Shown here one piece after another: positions 5,349 through 5,980 of a stretch of 5,980 nt of DNA (position 1 is the stretch's first letter; each line of letters starts with the position of its first letter). Source of the stretch: Pseudomonadota bacterium (GTDB taxonomy: Bacteria; Pseudomonadota; Alphaproteobacteria; Acetobacterales; Acetobacteraceae); contig JAJZVE010000313.1 of assembly GCA_021845835.1 (NCBI GenBank), positions 1-5,980 of the forward strand. The letters are read 5' to 3'. A program made the translations under genes and the position numbers. Under the pieces are notes generated by a model. The model saw only the letters and a list, made by a program, of their open reading frames with translations, did not search any database and had not been told where the DNA came from.

Positions 5349-5980
5349 CTACCGCAGCCGGGACTCGATCAGCCTCGCCGCCATCAGGTCGAGGTGACCG
5401 CCGCCGGCGTTCTTGAACAGGGTGATCTCCGCTTCGTCCTGCCGCCCCGGCACCTCGCCGCGGACCAGTTGGAACAGGTCGGCGCGGATGTCGGACTCGG
5501 CGATGACGCCGGACGCGAGCGGGGCGGCGATGTCGCCGGCGTCGCGCAGGGTGAAGCGGCGGGTATCGACGAACACGCGCGCGCGGCGGATCGCGTCGTC
5601 GTCGGCCTCGCGCATTGCAGGGGTGTAGCCGCCGACCAGATCGACATGCACGCCCGGCCGCAGCCAGGCGCCGCGCAGCACCGGCTCGGTCGCGCCGGTC
5701 GCGCAACAGATCACGTCGGCCGTGGCCGCCGCGGTGGCGAGATCGTGCGTCGCCGTCGCGCCCAACCGCGCCGCCAGCGCCGCGGCGCGCGCCGGCGTGC
5801 GGTTCCAGATCAGCACGCGCGCGAGCGTCGGCCGCACCGTGCGGTGCGCCGCGATCATCCATTCCGCCTGCGCGCCGGCGCCGACCATCAGCAGCGTGCG
5901 CGCGTCGCGGCGCGCCAGATAGTCGGCGGCGAGCGCGGAATCGGCGGCAGTCTTGCGCACGGTGAGCGGCGTCGCCTCGA
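5349..5980 (-). CDS. Ornithine cyclodeaminase/mu-crystallin family ketimine reductase, probably delta1-pyrroline-2-carboxylate reductase (5' truncated by window edge)
   Basis: The frame is open from the window end to TAG (5351-5349), giving 209 residues. The residues before the GTG at 5960 (EATPLT) still fit the family, so that GTG is internal and about 105-110 N-terminal residues are off-window. Visible features: a Rossmann motif VGAGAQ (32-37); IWNRT (57-61), like the NADPH-binding strand end of mu-crystallin and with no acidic residue there; CATGATEPVL (92-101); HVDLVGGYTPAMREADD (111-127); and the terminal LFKNAGGGHLDLMAARLI. True ornithine cyclodeaminases carry a catalytic Asp in a GGD motif where this protein has GGY, so reduction of a cyclic imine (pyrroline-2-carboxylate to L-proline) is more likely than ornithine deamination. 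The gene lies 58 bases upstream of putA in the same direction; its product proline would be the PutA substrate. The substrate assignment is inference; family membership is firm. Confidence 0.88.
   Translation of the reverse strand, partial: EATPLTVRKTAADSALAADYLARRDARTLLMVGAGAQAEWMIAAHRTVRPTLARVLIWNRTPARAAALAARLGATATHDLATAAATADVICCATGATEPVLRGAWLRPGVHVDLVGGYTPAMREADDDAIRRARVFVDTRRFTLRDAGDIAAPLASGVIAESDIRADLFQLVRGEVPGRQDEAEITLFKNAGGGHLDLMAARLIESRLR

Noticed and set aside
5345..5353. GGTACTACC as a third half-site of the GGT-N3-ACC pattern seen in the palindrome arms.
   Set aside because: It lacks the GTTGCA core, overlaps the upstream gene's stop codon, and its spacing to the other two sites differs.

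Overview
This 5,980-base window comes from a high-GC (roughly 70% by eye) bacterial chromosome. It is most likely an alphaproteobacterium, perhaps of the Rhodospirillales/Acetobacteraceae type. That placement rests on base composition, codon bias and the kind of genes present; no rRNA or other phylogenetic marker is here. The window is almost fully coding: four protein genes and one 58-base intergenic gap. I see no tRNA, rRNA, CRISPR array, insertion sequence or prophage.

Layout. (1) Bases 1-825, + strand: the 3' part of a zinc-dependent homocysteine S-methyltransferase of the betaine-homocysteine methyltransferase (Bmt) type, whose 5' end lies before base 1. (2) Bases 822-1427, + strand: a complete DUF1638 protein, overlapping gene 1 by an ATGA junction. 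(3) Bases 1424-5290, - strand: a complete 1,288-residue trifunctional PutA (ribbon-helix-helix DNA-binding domain, proline dehydrogenase, pyrroline-5-carboxylate dehydrogenase, C-terminal ALDH-like domain). It converges on the DUF1638 gene and overlaps it by 4 bases. (4) Bases 5349-5980, - strand: the 3' part of an NAD(P)H-dependent ketimine reductase of the ornithine cyclodeaminase/mu-crystallin family, upstream of putA and in the same direction; its 5' end lies beyond base 5980.

The two left genes form a one-carbon (methyl transfer to homocysteine) unit and the two right genes a proline unit. The reductase lacks the Asp expected of a true ornithine cyclodeaminase and looks more like a delta1-pyrroline-2-carboxylate reductase. 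Such an enzyme makes L-proline, which PutA oxidises to glutamate.

The most informative non-coding element is the 58-base gap upstream of putA. It is almost entirely one interrupted palindrome (5294-5348). It carries two oppositely oriented GTTGCA sites, the consensus operator of the E. coli PutA DNA-binding domain, about 32 bp apart. These overlap a plausible sigma-70 promoter (-35 TTGCAC, 17-base spacer, -10 CATAAA). The outer arm of the same palindrome can pair with the putA Shine-Dalgarno sequence in read-through RNA. Because the RHH residues known to read GTTGCA (Lys9 and its neighbours) are conserved at identical positions, autogenous control of putA is a strong inference. I did not find a wholly new system. 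The least understood component is the DUF1638 protein translationally coupled to the methyltransferase.
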